From Cokeromyces recurvatus (taxonomy: Eukaryota; Mucoromycota; Mucoromycetes; Mucorales; Mucoraceae), in contig NW_026251393.1 of assembly GCF_025118155.1 (NCBI RefSeq), positions 744,001 through 808,000 of the forward strand: a stretch of DNA of 64,000 nucleotides, given 5' to 3'. The notes beneath the pieces were generated by a model. It was not told the origin of the DNA, did no database searches, and saw only the letters and a list, made by a program, of their open reading frames with translations. Both the position numbers and the translations under genes were made by a program. Positions 26,082-38,920 of the stretch are shown here, piece by piece. Within the stretch, counting starts at the first letter, position 1, and every line of letters starts with the position of its first letter.

Positions 26082-27548
26082 TAATACAAATAAAGATAAC
26101 TACTTACGGCTGTTGACGGTAAATATGCCCTAAATTACACCATATTTTTTCCCAAATAGGACTTCGTTGAGACTGTCGTTCTTTTGCTAGCTTCAAAGCA
26201 GCATGTAAATGCTCACGAGCCTCTTCATATCTAAGTTTATTAAAATGATAGATCATCATTATATAAATGAAAAAGATGAATTGTCTGATATAAACTTACT
26301 GTTCAAGCTTGTAACAACAGACTGCAAATTCATTGTATAAAAATGGATCGCTAGTACATTTTTCAACACTCTTTTTAAATTCTATATAAGCAGCATCAAA
26401 ATCCTCCTTTCCCATATGTTGTATTGCTATATTCATGAGTGGTAGATAGGATCTAATTAGAAAATATAGATGTTAATCAATCGAGTCATATATAATATAG
26501 ATGAATCTTACTCGGGTATTAACTTGCTGCACTGATTATATGCATTAATAGCTTGATCATAATCTTTTACAGCAGAAAATGAATGGCCATAACCTAACCA
26601 GGCTTGTTGAAAGAAATTATTGATTGTTAATGCATGGTTAAAATACTTCCGTGCTTCCATATGATTTTTAATATGAAGATAATAGAGTCCAACAGCATGC
26701 CATGCAACAGCTTCAGTATTCATCTTATTCACAAGTAATTGTGCATATTCATACAATTCAATTTTATTTCCAAGCTCATAAAGGCAAGCTAAATAAAGAG
26801 GTATTGATTCCTTGAAGAATGCATCTTGTTTTCTAATTCTATAAACATTGTATATTTTTGATTAAAAAAGAGAGAGAAAGGGCCGATTCTTATTATTCTT
26901 ACTTACTCTTTACAAATCTTTAGACAATCTTCAAATCTATTGTCATTATAATATCCTTCTGCAATACTCAATTGAACATCTAAACTTTTTGTAATATTTT
27001 TCACATCTGGATCTATATTTTTCCCTTTCATAATATTTGTTTTTAATTTTAATCCATATAAATATCGAAAGTATTTGGAATCAGGGCCACAATGCTCTTC
27101 ATAAGGCAAAGTTGTAACAAATTCCCATTCTAATTATTATTAGCTAAGCTAATCAAGTTTGTTTATAAATCAAAAATATATACCTTCTTTTTCATTCATC
27201 ATATTATACATTATGAGGGATTCTAAAGCATCATAACACTTTACATCAATAGTTAATGCCTCTTTAAAACATTCTCTAGCTTTATCAATATCCTTTAGTA
27301 ATAAATAAGCTCTTCCTCTTGCATAGCACATGATAGAATCTAGTTTAATATGCCCATCCGCCACTTCTATCTCGTTAAAAGCTATACATAACTTACTATT
27401 GTTATTATTATACACATGTATAATAAAATAAGTATATCTTACCTCTTTTTTTGCTGTTATCAGAAAATGGATTTCTGTGACCTAAATAGTCAAGAGCATC
27501 TTTACCCTTTCCTAAAGCAATCTTGATAATAAAATTAAACTATTATCC

Positions 27549-27607
<59 letters not shown>

Positions 27608-28203
27608 AAGAAAGAAAAAGTATTTACAGAACAAAGAGCAGCAAGATATCTACATATAACACTTTTAGATAATGTCTTTCTCTTATTTAATACTTCTAAT
27701 GCTCTTTGATAGTCTTGCTGTTGATAGTAAGATAAGGCTATAAAATGAGCATCATCGAGTGAATCTATATATGTATATGAACTAAGAATTAAAAATCCTA
27801 TTATGTAAAAAGTGCATTTTTTCTTCTTCTTCTTCTCTTTCCTATTCTTTTTTTTTATTTTATTTTTCCCTGTACCTGTTGACATCATGAGCTTCTCTGC
27901 AAAAAAAGATGCAGTAGCTGGCAAAAAATATTGCATTGCATCATTACTCAAAACATGTAAACGCTCTTCTCTGGTTGTAGCTGCTGTTATTGGCACTGTA
28001 TTTGTTGCTTGGAATATTTCTTGATTATTAGGAAAAAGTGGACCAACAACATCGAAAAGATGATCATTTGATCCAACGGAATCATCATCGGGTGCTTTTA
28101 TTGAGAATCCATAATCAAGATCGCTACTAAGATCGGATATTATAGTACGTGTTATTTGCCGTGGTGCTCGCGGTGATGCTATCTGTCTACTTCTTGATTC
28201 CAT
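25527..28203 (-). CDS. CDC16: Anaphase-promoting complex subunit CDC16/APC6
   Basis: TPR scaffold subunit of the APC/C ubiquitin ligase that drives mitotic exit. The gene is multi-exon, with the ATG at 28203 and stop at 25527. The N-terminus is Ser/Arg-rich and disordered. TPR helices follow exon by exon: DDAHFIALSYYQQQDYQRAL, MCYARGRAYLLLKDIDKARE, the APC6-typical YDALESLIMYNMM and LPYEEHCGPDSKYFRYLYGLKLK, VQLSIAEGYYNDNRFEDCLK, AVAWHAVGLYYLHIKNHMEA, QAWLGYGHSFSAVKDYDQAI and a last repeat ending in GMIYQLKGNIARAIVEYHEAL. The C-terminal tail is acidic and hydrophilic. The acceptor of one intron is preceded on this strand by a 53-nt T tract (27553-27605 as A on the plus strand). Several inner exon borders were inferred only roughly. 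Confidence 0.9.
27553..27605. repeat. 53-nt poly(A) tract inside a CDC16 intron
   Basis: Read on the gene's strand this is T53 a short way upstream of the 3' splice site, so it acts as, or overlaps, the polypyrimidine tract of that intron. Confidence 0.9.
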
Positions 28204-29012
28204 CTGTATAGAGTGCGATTATTTATTAAATAGTATACATGTATTTTATTTTATTTTATTTTATTTTTATAGATAATAAAGAAAAACAATTAGAATTAAA
28301 AGTCACGTCGTCAATTAGTATTGGTAAGATTAGTACCTTTTTTTTTTTTTTATGCAAATATCTTGTTTTAGAAATTAATTCGAATTTTAACATTATTGGG
28401 TACTTGAATGTATAACTTTGACAATTATTAATAATAATCCAGTATGTTATATTATTCAAAAATAACAAATATAGAAAGAAGGACATCATTTAATAATTAA
28501 TAACAGTTAAAGTCAAGCCATTGAATAAATATATGTTTAGAGCTGCAACTCTAAATAGTTATTGAGGTGCTCATGACTATTACATTTCCAAACTCACATA
28601 ACTTGTAATGAATCGTATTCAACTATCATTAGAATATGCTCCCATATTCCTAACATTAACATAAAAAAGAATATAATCTGTGAGCAAAGAAATACAGACA
28701 TAATTCACAAGAAATTAAGCCTGAAGCTACTCATTTCAATGAGCAGTTGCTTCAAAATTTAATTCCTTTGTCATTACAAATACGTGAAGAATATATCATC
28801 CATTGTTCTTTCTTTTTGAGTTTACATTACAGTTTATACCTGAAAACAGCTTATTGATCATAATTCAATAGAAATGTTTTTTTTAAAAGAATAAAAACTG
28901 TCATTGACGCAAATAGTTTCTTTACAATAGTTTGTTTTTTTTTAGTCGATAAATATAAAACTAGCAGACATTATTCACACTGTGATACGGAAAGCTTGAA
29001 GAGATTTTTAGC

Positions 29013-29043
<31 letters not shown>

Positions 29044-31251
29044 TGGACTCTGTAGAAGACAAATATCAAAACTAGAAAGAGATTATACACTACTTATGGA
29101 ATTGAGATTCTTACTGTCTATATTAATAGGATTGCTATTATTCGCTCCCTTTGTTCCTAGGATGATGTTCCGATGTGATATTAACATTATCTAGAATATC
29201 AATAATATAAAATGTACAATAGAAAACGATGAGTATAAATAATAAGTATCATAAGAAGAACATGCTAAATGAAAGGGTACTGATATTGGATACAGGATGT
29301 CTGTTGGGTAATACGTGCAAAATTGTATAAACTTTGCTTTGTTACCTTTCAACCCTTGTCATCATACACCTTTGCAGATTAATATCAGAAAAAAAGTAGT
29401 TGAATAGCACCATTCATAGTGAGTTAGTCAGTTGTTGAAATCAAAGTTTTCTCAAGAGTATTCAGGATCATCAAAGAAATAGTAGATAGAACACATTCGC
29501 GTATAATAGAATCTTGTAGGTATAATACATATTCTTATCATTCCTACATTAAAAAAAGTTCATTTAATAATCTATGCTAAAATTGTATTGATGTGACATT
29601 CTTTTATCAACGTATATGTCTCCTCTTGTTTCTTTGACAGTTTATCAACTTATATTGAAGATTCCCTCAAAATTATAGCTGACGAATTTAGTTCAATATT
29701 CATTTTTTCTTTTTTCTTTTCTTTTTTGGAACAATTTAGATTAATCTCAAATCTCATTTGTTGAAACTTTCTTTTTCCTTTTTAATACTTCTTTCGGATT
29801 TTGTTTTTTTTTATGTTTGGTATTATACTTTTTATTCATGAATTTTACAATTTGAATTTTTTATTTTCTCTCTGCCAAGCTTAAAGATCCCATTTTCATT
29901 TTAAAGAAAAAAAAACAGGGGATGGAAGTGAGCAAAGGAAGAAGAAAGAGAGAGAGAGATACATTAGAATTATATCATTGATATAACATTCACTCTCAAA
30001 TAATATATTATACATTACAAGGACCTGTCATATCAAAATAATATCTTAGTTTATACAGTAACTTGGGTTGAATGAGAAATAAGGTACATTCTACCTTATT
30101 TGAAAAAAAAAATTATTATCACACTTTACTATCAAGAGCAAACCTAATAAATAAGCTCCTACTATTCGTTCAGCCCCGATTACATAAGTGACCCTTTTTT
30201 CTTTTAATATTCTTTTATTAATGTATTAAAAGAATGATCTACCAACTGCATATATTTAGTTACACAATACTCGTGTTGTTCAACAAGTAAAATACAAAAG
30301 TTAATATTTCATTTAATTGAGGGGGGGAGAGGGAGGAAAATGGTAAGAAAATACATCCAATTATTTAGTTTCATTTTGATGTCGGTGGAAGATACAGCAA
30401 CTAACAATAAATATTTTATTTCATTGATACGTGTATTTTTTTTTCGACCCATGATAAGACAGCGAAACATTTAGTTTAACGTTTTGGGAACACAATAGAC
30501 TGAATAATAATAATAATAATAAAAAAATCTATTGTATATTATCTTGAATAGATAAAAGGAGTATCATTCATTTATCAATAATTATAGTTCATTTTGATAC
30601 ATGATTAAAGTGACTGTCAATATGACTTACTGCTACTTTATGCGTTTATATGGCATATATACATACACATATACGATATAAAAAAGTGGTATGACATGTT
30701 CATATTTTCTACAGTTTAAACAATAAGGTTGTGGAGCTTAAAATTTACGTAATTTCGGATAAGATAGCAGCAGCACGATTTTGACAGCTTATTGTACAAA
30801 AAATTCATGTTTCATTGGTAAAATACAAATAACCTTGTATTAAACGGTTAAATAAAAGAAAATGAAATAAAATGAAATGAGATACAATGAAATGAAATAA
30901 AATGAAAATGAAAATAACAAGTTCCATTTTTTTTTCTTTTTAAGACTAAAGACAGAGATAATTAAGCATCAATTGAAACGTTTATTTTAAATTGTAAATC
31001 TCTTTATTGTTCTTCTCCACAACAATAAAACAATAGAACAATACATTCGGATATTTTATCTGCAGTTTAAAAAAGAGAATAAAGAAGTCGGTGTTCATCA
31101 TGCGAGACAAGTTTTTTATTTTTTTTTATTTTTTTTATTTATTTATTTTTTTTTTTTAAAAAAGCGACATATTATAAAAATGAGTTAAAGCAAGATAGAT
31201 TTTAAGATTTTCTTTTTTTTTTCTTTTGTTTGATTATTGTTAACGCGTATT
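28204..31251. other. Long intergenic region between CDC16 and ERG5
   Basis: About 3 kb, AT-rich. It shows ATTTT repeats just upstream of CDC16, a poly(A) run at 29013-29039, GAGA repeats at about 29938-29960, AAATGA repeats at 30860-30915 and T-rich stretches before ERG5. A small perfect 7-bp stem (TTTAGAG/CTCTAAA) lies at about 28532-28551. No gene, tRNA or mobile element was recognised. Confidence 0.5.
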
Positions 31252-32882
31252 ATGAACAGCACTTTAACTCAAATCGCTTCTGAACAATTGAAAAAGAGCT
31301 TCACGACTACTGTCATCGAAAAGACAGGTTTGTCCCCTCTTGCATTAACAATTACTGTTATACTTGGTTTGTTACTTTGGGAACAAGTTGATTATTTAAG
31401 AAAAAAGAAACATTTACCTGGACCTGCCTTCAAGATTCCTATTATTGGTGCTATGATGGACTCTATGAAGCCTACATTTGATAAGTATAACGCAAAATGG
31501 AAGAGCGGTGATTTATCTTGTGTTAGTGTTTTTAATAGGTAAATTACAAGTCGAATGATTTTTTTTTTTTTTTTTTAGATTAAGGATAAACTTTAACCTC
31601 TATGTTTTACACACATATTAGATTTATTGTTATCGCTTCTAACTGTGAATTCAGTCGTAAAATTCTCAATGCTCCTGCATTTGTTAAACCTGCTGTTGTT
31701 GATTCTATGAAATATATTCTTTGTGATGATAACTGGGTTTTCATGGATGGTAAAGAACATAATAATTATCGTAGAGGACTCAACATTCTTTTCCAAAGAA
31801 AGGCACTTGGAAGTTATCTTCCTATCATGGATAAATGTTATCAAAAGTTTTTTGATGAATGGCTTTCTCATGAAGGAAAAGTTAGAAGATATCAATGGGA
31901 TTTCAGAGAATTAAACATGCAATCCTCTCTTCGTGTCTTTATGGGCTGGTTTATGCCTGAAGAGGTTGCAAAGAAATGTTCTGATGAATACTTTAATATT
32001 ACTGCTGCTCTTGAACTCGTTAATTTCCCTATTCCCCTTCCTGGTACAAAAGTGTATAAGGCCATGAAATCTCGTGAATATATTTACAATGCCTTTATCG
32101 AGTCTATTAAAGATGCTCGTATTCGTATTGATAATGGAGGTGAACCCACTTGTCTTTTGGATAATTGGTTGATCGCTATGAAAGAAAATGAAAAGGAATG
32201 TGAATTGAAGGGTAAACCTGCTCCTCATAAGTTCTCTAATCGTGAAATTGCTTTAACTATCTTGACTTTCTTATTTGCTTCTCAAGATGCTACTTCTTCT
32301 GGTCTTACTTGGACCTTCCAACTTTTAGCTGATCACCCCGAGGTTATGAAGAAGGTGTATGATGAACAGGATCGTATTCGTGCGGATAATCCTGATCAGC
32401 CTCTTACCTTTGAATTAATGGAGAAATCGGTTTATTTGCGTCAAGTTGTTAAGGAATCTCTTCGTCTTAAACCTCCAGTCTTAATGGTTCCTTATCAAAC
32501 ACATAGAGATTATCCTATTTCTGAAGACTACACTATCCCTGCTAATTCTATGGTTATTCCCACGACTTACCCTGCTCTTCATGACCCTGTCGCTTATCCT
32601 AACCCTGATTCATTTGATCCTGATCGTTGGGGACCTGAAGGATGTGCAGAAAATTATCCAAAGAATTTCATGGTCTTTGGTAATGGACCTCATCACTGTC
32701 TTGGTAAAGAATATGCTATTCTTCACTTGATGTCTACTATTGCACAAGCTACACAAAGACTTGAGTTTAAACATTATCCTACACCCGATTCTGACACCAT
32801 CTGGCTCTTTGCTACTACTTATCCTAAGGATGAATGTCATATGAGTTTCCATCCTAGAACAAAGAGACCTTTTACTATTTAA
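31252..32882 (+). CDS. ERG5: Sterol C-22 desaturase, cytochrome P450 family CYP61 (ERG5)
   Basis: Introduces the C-22 double bond in late ergosterol synthesis, in the ER membrane. Exons 31252-31538 and 31622-32882 give 515 residues. A membrane helix (about residues 30-45, [17 protein letters not shown]) precedes the hinge [16 protein letters not shown]61 wording includes [21 protein letters not shown] and [20 protein letters not shown]450 motifs: the I-helix [13 protein letters not shown], the K-helix E-S-L-R, the FDPDRW (PERF-like) block and the heme loop [14 protein letters not shown] with the Cys ligand. The ATG at 31252 lies in a T-rich leader with no in-frame ATG upstream. Azole fungicides act on CYP51, not this enzyme. 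The assignment is firm from the N-terminal third, which is diagnostic for CYP61. Confidence 0.95.
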
Positions 32883-33561
32883 ATTAGAATTTTTTTTTTT
32901 ATTTTATTTTAAAATTATTCTTTTCTTTTTATTAGACTTAATTATTTATATAATATTTCTGTACACATATCCCCTTATTTGTTTCATTTCAATTTCTCAT
33001 TGTTTTATATTTACCCCTCTAATTTAAATAAATAAATAAAATAAAATAAAAAAATAAAAATAAAAAAAAAATTTTTTTTTTCCTCCTACAATAAAAACGT
33101 GTCAAATTAATTTCATGTCCGTGCGGCGGCAGTAATGATAAAATAATACCCCAAATAATGATAATAATGATAACAATGATAAAATTTGACTCACTAAGCC
33201 TGTCTTTATTATGTAATAAATTATCTAATATATGTAAAATGACTTTCTAAACCCTACCATTTTTCATATATTGAGAAGGGGGGGGGAGGGAGGGCGAAGT
33301 TATAGTAGTTGAAGTATATGTTATTCTCTATCGGAGTTACTCAAATAGATATTATTATGTACTGTTTTTTATTGTTCTCTTTCTCCATTCGGTTTTTTAT
33401 TTGTAATATACAAATTATGCTTTTTCATTTGTCAGTTTGATTTAATGAAGTGCGTCACACTATTTTTCCCCCTATATAATTATTCATTTATTATTTTTTT
33501 TTTTTTATTGTATTGAAATTTCCTTTTTTTTTTTTTTTTTTTTTTTTGAATAAAAATAAAA
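32883..33561. other. Intergenic, ERG5 to BED-finger gene
   Basis: About 680 bases of AT-rich DNA, with one GC-rich island (GTGCGGCGGCAG at about 33120-33131), a G-rich run (about 33278-33293) and a poly(T) leader directly before the next ATG. No gene was seen. Confidence 0.5.
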
Positions 33562-34605
33562 ATGCCACGACCCTTAAGTGATTCCTGGCAATATTTCGAA
33601 TTATTAGCCCCTGATAATGGTAGAAATAGAAAGGCAAGATGTACTTTTTGTGGACACGAACAAGCAGCGGGTATAACTAGACTTCACCAACATTTGCTTT
33701 ATCGGTGTTCAAGGATAAGTGCCGATATCCGTGACCACCTTAGGCAAAAACAAGAAGATAAAAGTAAAGGGAATATAAAATCCCCTAATAACTCAGATAT
33801 GCTCCAACAACGTAGTACCACATTTCAGCCATCCTCTTTGCCGCCACTACCAGTACCACCACCACCACCACCACCGCCACAGCAACACCAGCAGCCATCA
33901 CCATCATCACCACCACCACCAACACAGCAACAACAACAACAACAACAACAACAACCACAACAACATCAGCAACAGCAACAGCAACAGCAACAGCATCAAC
34001 AACAACAACAACAGCAACAGCAGCAGCAGCAGCAGCAGCATGTTGAATATCATTTTGATTCTACTTTACAAAATACCCTTAATCATCATAATTCTTACTA
34101 TGAGACTGCTAATAATGGTAGCAATACCTCGACTAGTGGTAATAATAATACACTTTCACCTACTACCACTACCACTCATTTCTCTACTTCACAACATCCT
34201 CTTACCTTTCAATCGAATTCAAATAATAGCTTAGGAGGCTTGACAACGCCTTCTTCAATGTCTCAACAAACTGATAATAATCGATCCCAGGCTATGCTTG
34301 ATTGGCAACTTGCTCGTGCCTTATTCTCAGCCAACATACCATTTGAATCGATTGAACATCCACTGATGATTGATTTCTTTAAACGATTGCAGCCTAATTA
34401 TGTTGTACCGAAAGGAAAGCGTCTACTACAATATTTACTCAAGGAACAGCATTGGGATTTAATTCAATGGGACGATAACCGTCAACAACAAAGGTTATCC
34501 CCAGGACGTATGATAAACAACACAACAACGACAACAACAACAACAACAAATCGATTATTATCTTCACTTCACTCACCTACAACTGATCTTGATGGAAGTT
34601 TATAG
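33562..34605 (+). CDS. BED-type zinc-finger protein with poly-Pro/poly-Gln tract, hAT-transposase-like fragment
   Basis: Single exon, 347 residues. Residues ~5-55 form a BED zinc finger: aromatic SWQYFELL, C-T-F-C-G, then the H-x4-H/C end (TRLHQHLLYRC). Poly-Pro (33850-33925) and poly-Gln/His (33926-34038) tracts and an Asn/Thr/Ser-rich region fill the middle. The C-terminal ~90 residues (DWQLARALFSANIPFESIEH, FFKRLQPNYVVPKGK) resemble the segment just upstream of the RNase H core in hAT-family transposases. The catalytic core and dimerisation domain are absent. The protein therefore looks like a DNA-binding factor derived from a hAT element rather than an active transposase. No TIRs were found around it. 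Function as a regulator is inference. Confidence 0.7.
   Translation: MPRPLSDSWQYFELLAPDNGRNRKARCTFCGHEQAAGITRLHQHLLYRCSRISADIRDHLRQKQEDKSKGNIKSPNNSDMLQQRSTTFQPSSLPPLPVPPPPPPPPQQHQQPSPSSPPPPTQQQQQQQQQQPQQHQQQQQQQQQHQQQQQQQQQQQQQQHVEYHFDSTLQNTLNHHNSYYETANNGSNTSTSGNNNTLSPTTTTTHFSTSQHPLTFQSNSNNSLGGLTTPSSMSQQTDNNRSQAMLDWQLARALFSANIPFESIEHPLMIDFFKRLQPNYVVPKGKRLLQYLLKEQHWDLIQWDDNRQQQRLSPGRMINNTTTTTTTTTNRLLSSLHSPTTDLDGSL
33850..34038 (+). repeat. Poly-Pro then poly-Gln coding repeat (CCA and CAR triplets)
   Basis: Imperfect trinucleotide repeats within the BED-finger gene encode prolines and then about 60 mostly Gln residues with His interruptions. Mixed CAA/CAG use suggests an old tract rather than a recent pure expansion. 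Confidence 0.9.
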
Positions 34606-34780
34606 ATTGTATATATTATTATTGTTTTTTTTTTTTTTGATATGAATAAAATAAATAGAAACACAAGGCCAATAAAAAAAAAATACATATTCATATGCGT
34701 ATATTTATTTATTTATTTACTTGTATTTTTTTTTTTTTTTTTTTTTTTAAAAAAAAATTCCTTCTTTAATATATTTAATA

Positions 34781-35540
34781 ATGGAATCACAACTTACAGA
34801 TGAAGAATATGATTTCCAAGAACCCATTATAATACCTACTGATAGTTTTATAAGAAAAAGAAAACAAATGGAGAATGAGGACGATGAAGAAGAGAATGAG
34901 GATGAAAATGAGGTGACATTGTGTCCACTATGTCAAACTAGTTGGACTAACACAGGCAATCATCGCATTGTCAATTTAAAATGTGGACATGTTTTTGGTA
35001 AAATGTAAATCAAGAAGATAATGCAAGCATGTTTACATGACTCACCTTTTTTTTTTTTAAAAAAAAAAATAGTTGTATAGATGACCATATAAAAGACATG
35101 ATGTCGAAATCTTTGAATGCTACTTGTCCTACATGCCAGTATGTGTGTGTGCGTTTTTAAGAGAAAGAGAGACTTTTAATTCAATATATCATATCTAATA
35201 TCACTCTATAGTAAAAATATAACAAAATCTGAACCGAGAAGAATATGGCCAACAAAGTTAATACCCGAGAATGAAGACGATCTTCAGTCCATAAGACAAG
35301 AAATACAAAATGCAAAAGAAACTTTAAATCATCTAATTCAACAAAATCAAGTAATCAAGGCAGAAATTAATCAATATAAAATTCAGTTAAATGAACTTCA
35401 ACCTTTAAATGTCATACAAGATCTAGTGAATAACAGTCAATTCACTGTGCCAAAACAAGATAAAAAACAAGGACAATTTATATTACAACAGAAAATTGCA
35501 TTACCAAAAGAAGTAAGATTATAATAGACTATAGCCCTCT

Positions 35541-35579
<39 letters not shown>

Positions 35580-36503
35580 AATTAATTAATTAATTACTTT
35601 TCATAGAATTACGGTATTATAGATGTATATCCTTTTACTTGTATGGCCGTTGTATCTACATACAAGTCATCCAATCAGACTTATGGATTAAGGAAGTTTA
35701 ATTTATATGATCCAGCAATCACAGAATTTGTACCTACAAATCATACAGATACAATACGCGATATAAAGCATGCATCGTCACAAGAGATGGTCTTAACAAC
35801 TGGTGATGATAAAACACTTAAACTGATTTCAGTATCAAAAAACCTTGTTGTTCAATCGTAAAGCTAAACTTTATTAAAAAAAAAAAACCCAAATCTCTAT
35901 CTCTCTTTTCTGTTCTGTTCTAAATTATATATTATAGATATCAACTAGACGCACCCTCACTCACTTGTTGTTTTGATGAAAGAAATTCAAATTTACTTTA
36001 TTGTGGATTAGTAACAGGAGAAGTAATGATGTATGACATTCGAAATACAAAGACCTATTTGCACAAGCTAAAGAAACCAATATCCCCACGACCTATTCGA
36101 TCTATTTTTTCATATCATCATTCTATTATTTGTTCAGATGATAGCGATTTTTATACATGGTCTTTAATGACTGAAGATGATAGTACATATCAATATAATT
36201 CTCTACATCTCGACTCGGACAAAAGGAATGAGTTTATTTCCGTGAGCTATCATGATACTACCTTCTATACAGTAACTTGGGATCAAATAGCACAGGAACA
36301 AAATCATTGTGTTAGCCATATAGATAATAATAATAATCAAATAGCACAAGATTGGACGTTTACAACTAAAACAGTCCAACAGAAAGAAAGTCTTTGGAGG
36401 AATACAACACATTTTAAGAGAGATGATGACATTTTAATTTGCTACTGTCATGGTGATAATCAGGTTAGTTACAAAAGAAAAAAAAAGCAGTAACAGATCA
36501 AAA

Positions 36504-36542
<39 letters not shown>

Positions 36543-36707
36543 TCATATACAAATTTCTAGATTGTAATAAGAGATAAAGAAAAAGAGGTTCAATCATTTC
36601 GTATTGATGGAGATAGAATTAATGATGTAGTACACACAAGCATAAATCAGTCTGAACTTCTAATAACTTTATCAAATAAAGAATTACAATTATACAAACT
36701 TTCATAA
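34781..36707 (+). CDS. RFWD3: RFWD3-like RING/WD40 E3 ubiquitin ligase
   Basis: In animals RFWD3 ubiquitinates RPA and RAD51 at stalled forks and crosslinks. Exons 34781-35004, 35073-35138, 35212-35512, 35607-35857, 35938-36463 and 36561-36707 give 504 residues. After an acidic N-terminus comes a RING: CPLC...W-T-N-T-G-N-H-R-I-V, then LKCGHVFGK, C-I-D-D-H-I and CPTCHK. The W-T-N-x-G-x-H-R motif and the C-G-H-x-F-G loop are characteristic of RFWD3. A coiled coil follows (about 35280-35400, IRQEIQNAKETLNHLI). WD40-like repeats fill the rest (IRDIKHASSQEMVLTTGDD, LTCCFDERNSNLLYCGLVTG). The protein is shorter than human RFWD3 because the N-terminal SQ-rich region is nearly absent. It is followed 164 bp later by a P450 on the same strand. 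Confidence 0.87.
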
Positions 36708-36870
36708 TTTACATTAGCCAATAAAAATTCATAAAAGCATGAATAGACAGTTTTATTATTATTATTAAACAATGCACATACAAAAAAAAAGGCTTAATTT
36801 CCTATTTGTATACAAATATGTATATGTATATATATAATTTTTTTTTGTTTTCCTTCTTTCCCGTTGTATA

Positions 36871-38878
36871 ATGTATAAAATGGAAAAATATTATTCTGTA
36901 CTTTTAGATAGAATTGAAACGATTCGTGATCGTAATCAATCAACTGAAAATATTACAACAATTGCGGGCGCCTTAGCAGCAATAGGTTTTGCTACTTATT
37001 GTATTAAACGACTCTTTTCAAAGGATAAAAAGACTAAAACAAAACAAGCAAAAGAATATGAAACTATACCTTCTCCAAAGGGGGCCATCTATTATTTAGG
37101 TATATGAAAGAGAGTTGAGAGATAGTGGGCATATACAAACTCTTTAATCGAGTTATATAGGTCATACTCCTCTTTTGGGTAAAATACCGGCTCATAGAAT
37201 TACAGAATGGCATAGGCAATTAGGACCTATCTTGCGTATTCAAATGGGTGTGCAGGATTGGGTCTTTATTAGTGATCCTTATATGGCGCATGATCTATTT
37301 GCTACACAAGGAACAATAACTTCAGGTAGACCTTACTTGACCTTTGGTAATGGCATTGCAGGTATTGGTGGAAGGTATAGAGATTTAGAGATAGTGCAAG
37401 TCTTTCCTTTCTTAATGAGTTTTTTTTTATCATTATTATTATTATTATTAGAGGAATTGTCTTTGCTGATTATGGCAAGAAATGGAAAAACGCTCGGACA
37501 GCGATTTTGAAAATTCTATCACCTAAATCAGTGGATGGTTATGAAAGCACAATCGAATGTGAGGTAGAACGCACCGTTCAACAACTGATAGAGCAGACCA
37601 AGATGCATGGTTATGTTAATCCAATCCCCTTTGTTCGTTGCTTATCCATGAACATCATCTTACAAGTTGGCTTTGGTATCTCGGGCGTATCTTCTCCTGA
37701 CGATCCATTATTTAAAGAACTTGTACATATTATTAAAACTTCTCTCTATTTTACGGGTGCCTTTCGTGATATGAGTACCTATTTCCCATTCTTTTCCTTC
37801 TTGGACGTTATTTTTAGAAGAAAACAAAAAATGAAGGCATTCTTTTATAATGACTATTTTCCCTTATTTCAACGATTAGTGAAAATGGCCCGAGAAAGCG
37901 ATCAAGACAATCTAGTAAAAAAAATAGATAATATCAAAGACGATTTAGAAATTGATGACAGAAATCTTACTGCTATTATGAGTAAGTATACATGATTTAT
38001 TTTATTTTATTTTATTGTATTTTATTTTATTTTAAAAAATAATCACATATACAAGGTGAAGTTCTCATAGCTGGTGGTGATACAGTATCAGTAGCAGCCT
38101 CATTTACCTTTGCTATTTTATGTCATTATCCAGATATCCAACAGAAGCTAGCAAATGAAATAGATGATTTTATTAGAAAATATCATCGTATTCCTAGATT
38201 TGATGATCGACTTGAGCTTCCCTATTATATTGCATTCCAAAAGGAATGTTTAAGATATCGTCCTGCTGTTTATTTTAGTATCCCTCGTAAAGCAAACCAA
38301 GATGGTAATATATATGTATATACATAGATTTATACACTTTATTACAGACATCAATATTAACAAGTCTTTATATGAATAGTAATTTACAAGCATTTTATTA
38401 TACCTAAAGGGACAATCATGGTCAGTAACATTCACACTTTACATAATGATAGTACAATTTTTCCACACCCTGAAAAGTTTATTCCTGAACGCTTCTTAAA
38501 TGACACAAGAACAATGTACGCATCTAGTAATGGAAACATTCAAAATAGAGATATTTATCTATTTGGATGGGGTAGACGTATTTGTCCAGGCATCTATTTG
38601 GTATATTATTATTATTATATATGCATGTGTGTGTGTGTGTGTGTGTATGTGTTTTCTACAACATGATTAATCAATTGCTCTTCTTTTTATAGGCTGAAAA
38701 TGAACTTTTTAATTTAGTAACAAAAGTCATGGCTCGTTGTAAAATCGAACCTACCATTTCACCTACAGGAGAGGCTATATATCCAGACTTGAATGACTTT
38801 AAAGATGATGGTGCTACTTTGGTTCCTAGTCCTTTTTATATTCATTTTACTGAACGTGAAAATAAATTAGTTTTTTAA
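36871..38878 (+). CDS. Cytochrome P450, CYP509-like, function unknown
   Basis: Exons 36871-37099, 37161-37374, 37452-37981, 38056-38304, 38380-38600 and 38693-38878 give 542 residues. There is an N-terminal hydrophobic helix (ITTIAGALAAIGFATYCI) followed by basic residues. P450 landmarks: YLGHTPLLGKIP, the C-helix W-K-N-A-R, the I-helix LIAGGDTVSVAASFTF, the K-helix E-C-L-R, FIPERFLND and the heme loop FGWGRRICPGIYLAENEL with the axial Cys. General layout and wording resemble the CYP509-type group expanded in Mucoromycota. I cannot name a substrate, and the neighbouring genes do not form a biosynthetic cluster. Its stop is only 42 bases from the stop of the convergent SCYL2-type gene, so the two transcripts probably overlap. 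Confidence 0.85.
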
Positions 38879-38920
38879 AATGCTTTATTTATAATATTTA
38901 TTAATATAATGTCATTATTA

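Noticed and set aside
28532..28551. Perfect 7-bp stem-loop TTTAGAG/CTCTAAA
   Set aside because: Too short to support a structured RNA or terminator in AT-rich DNA where such stems arise by chance.
31000..38900. Possible secondary-metabolite cluster (two P450s within 8 kb)
   Set aside because: One is the sterol enzyme CYP61 and the genes between are a BED factor and RFWD3; there is no synthase, transporter or other tailoring enzyme.
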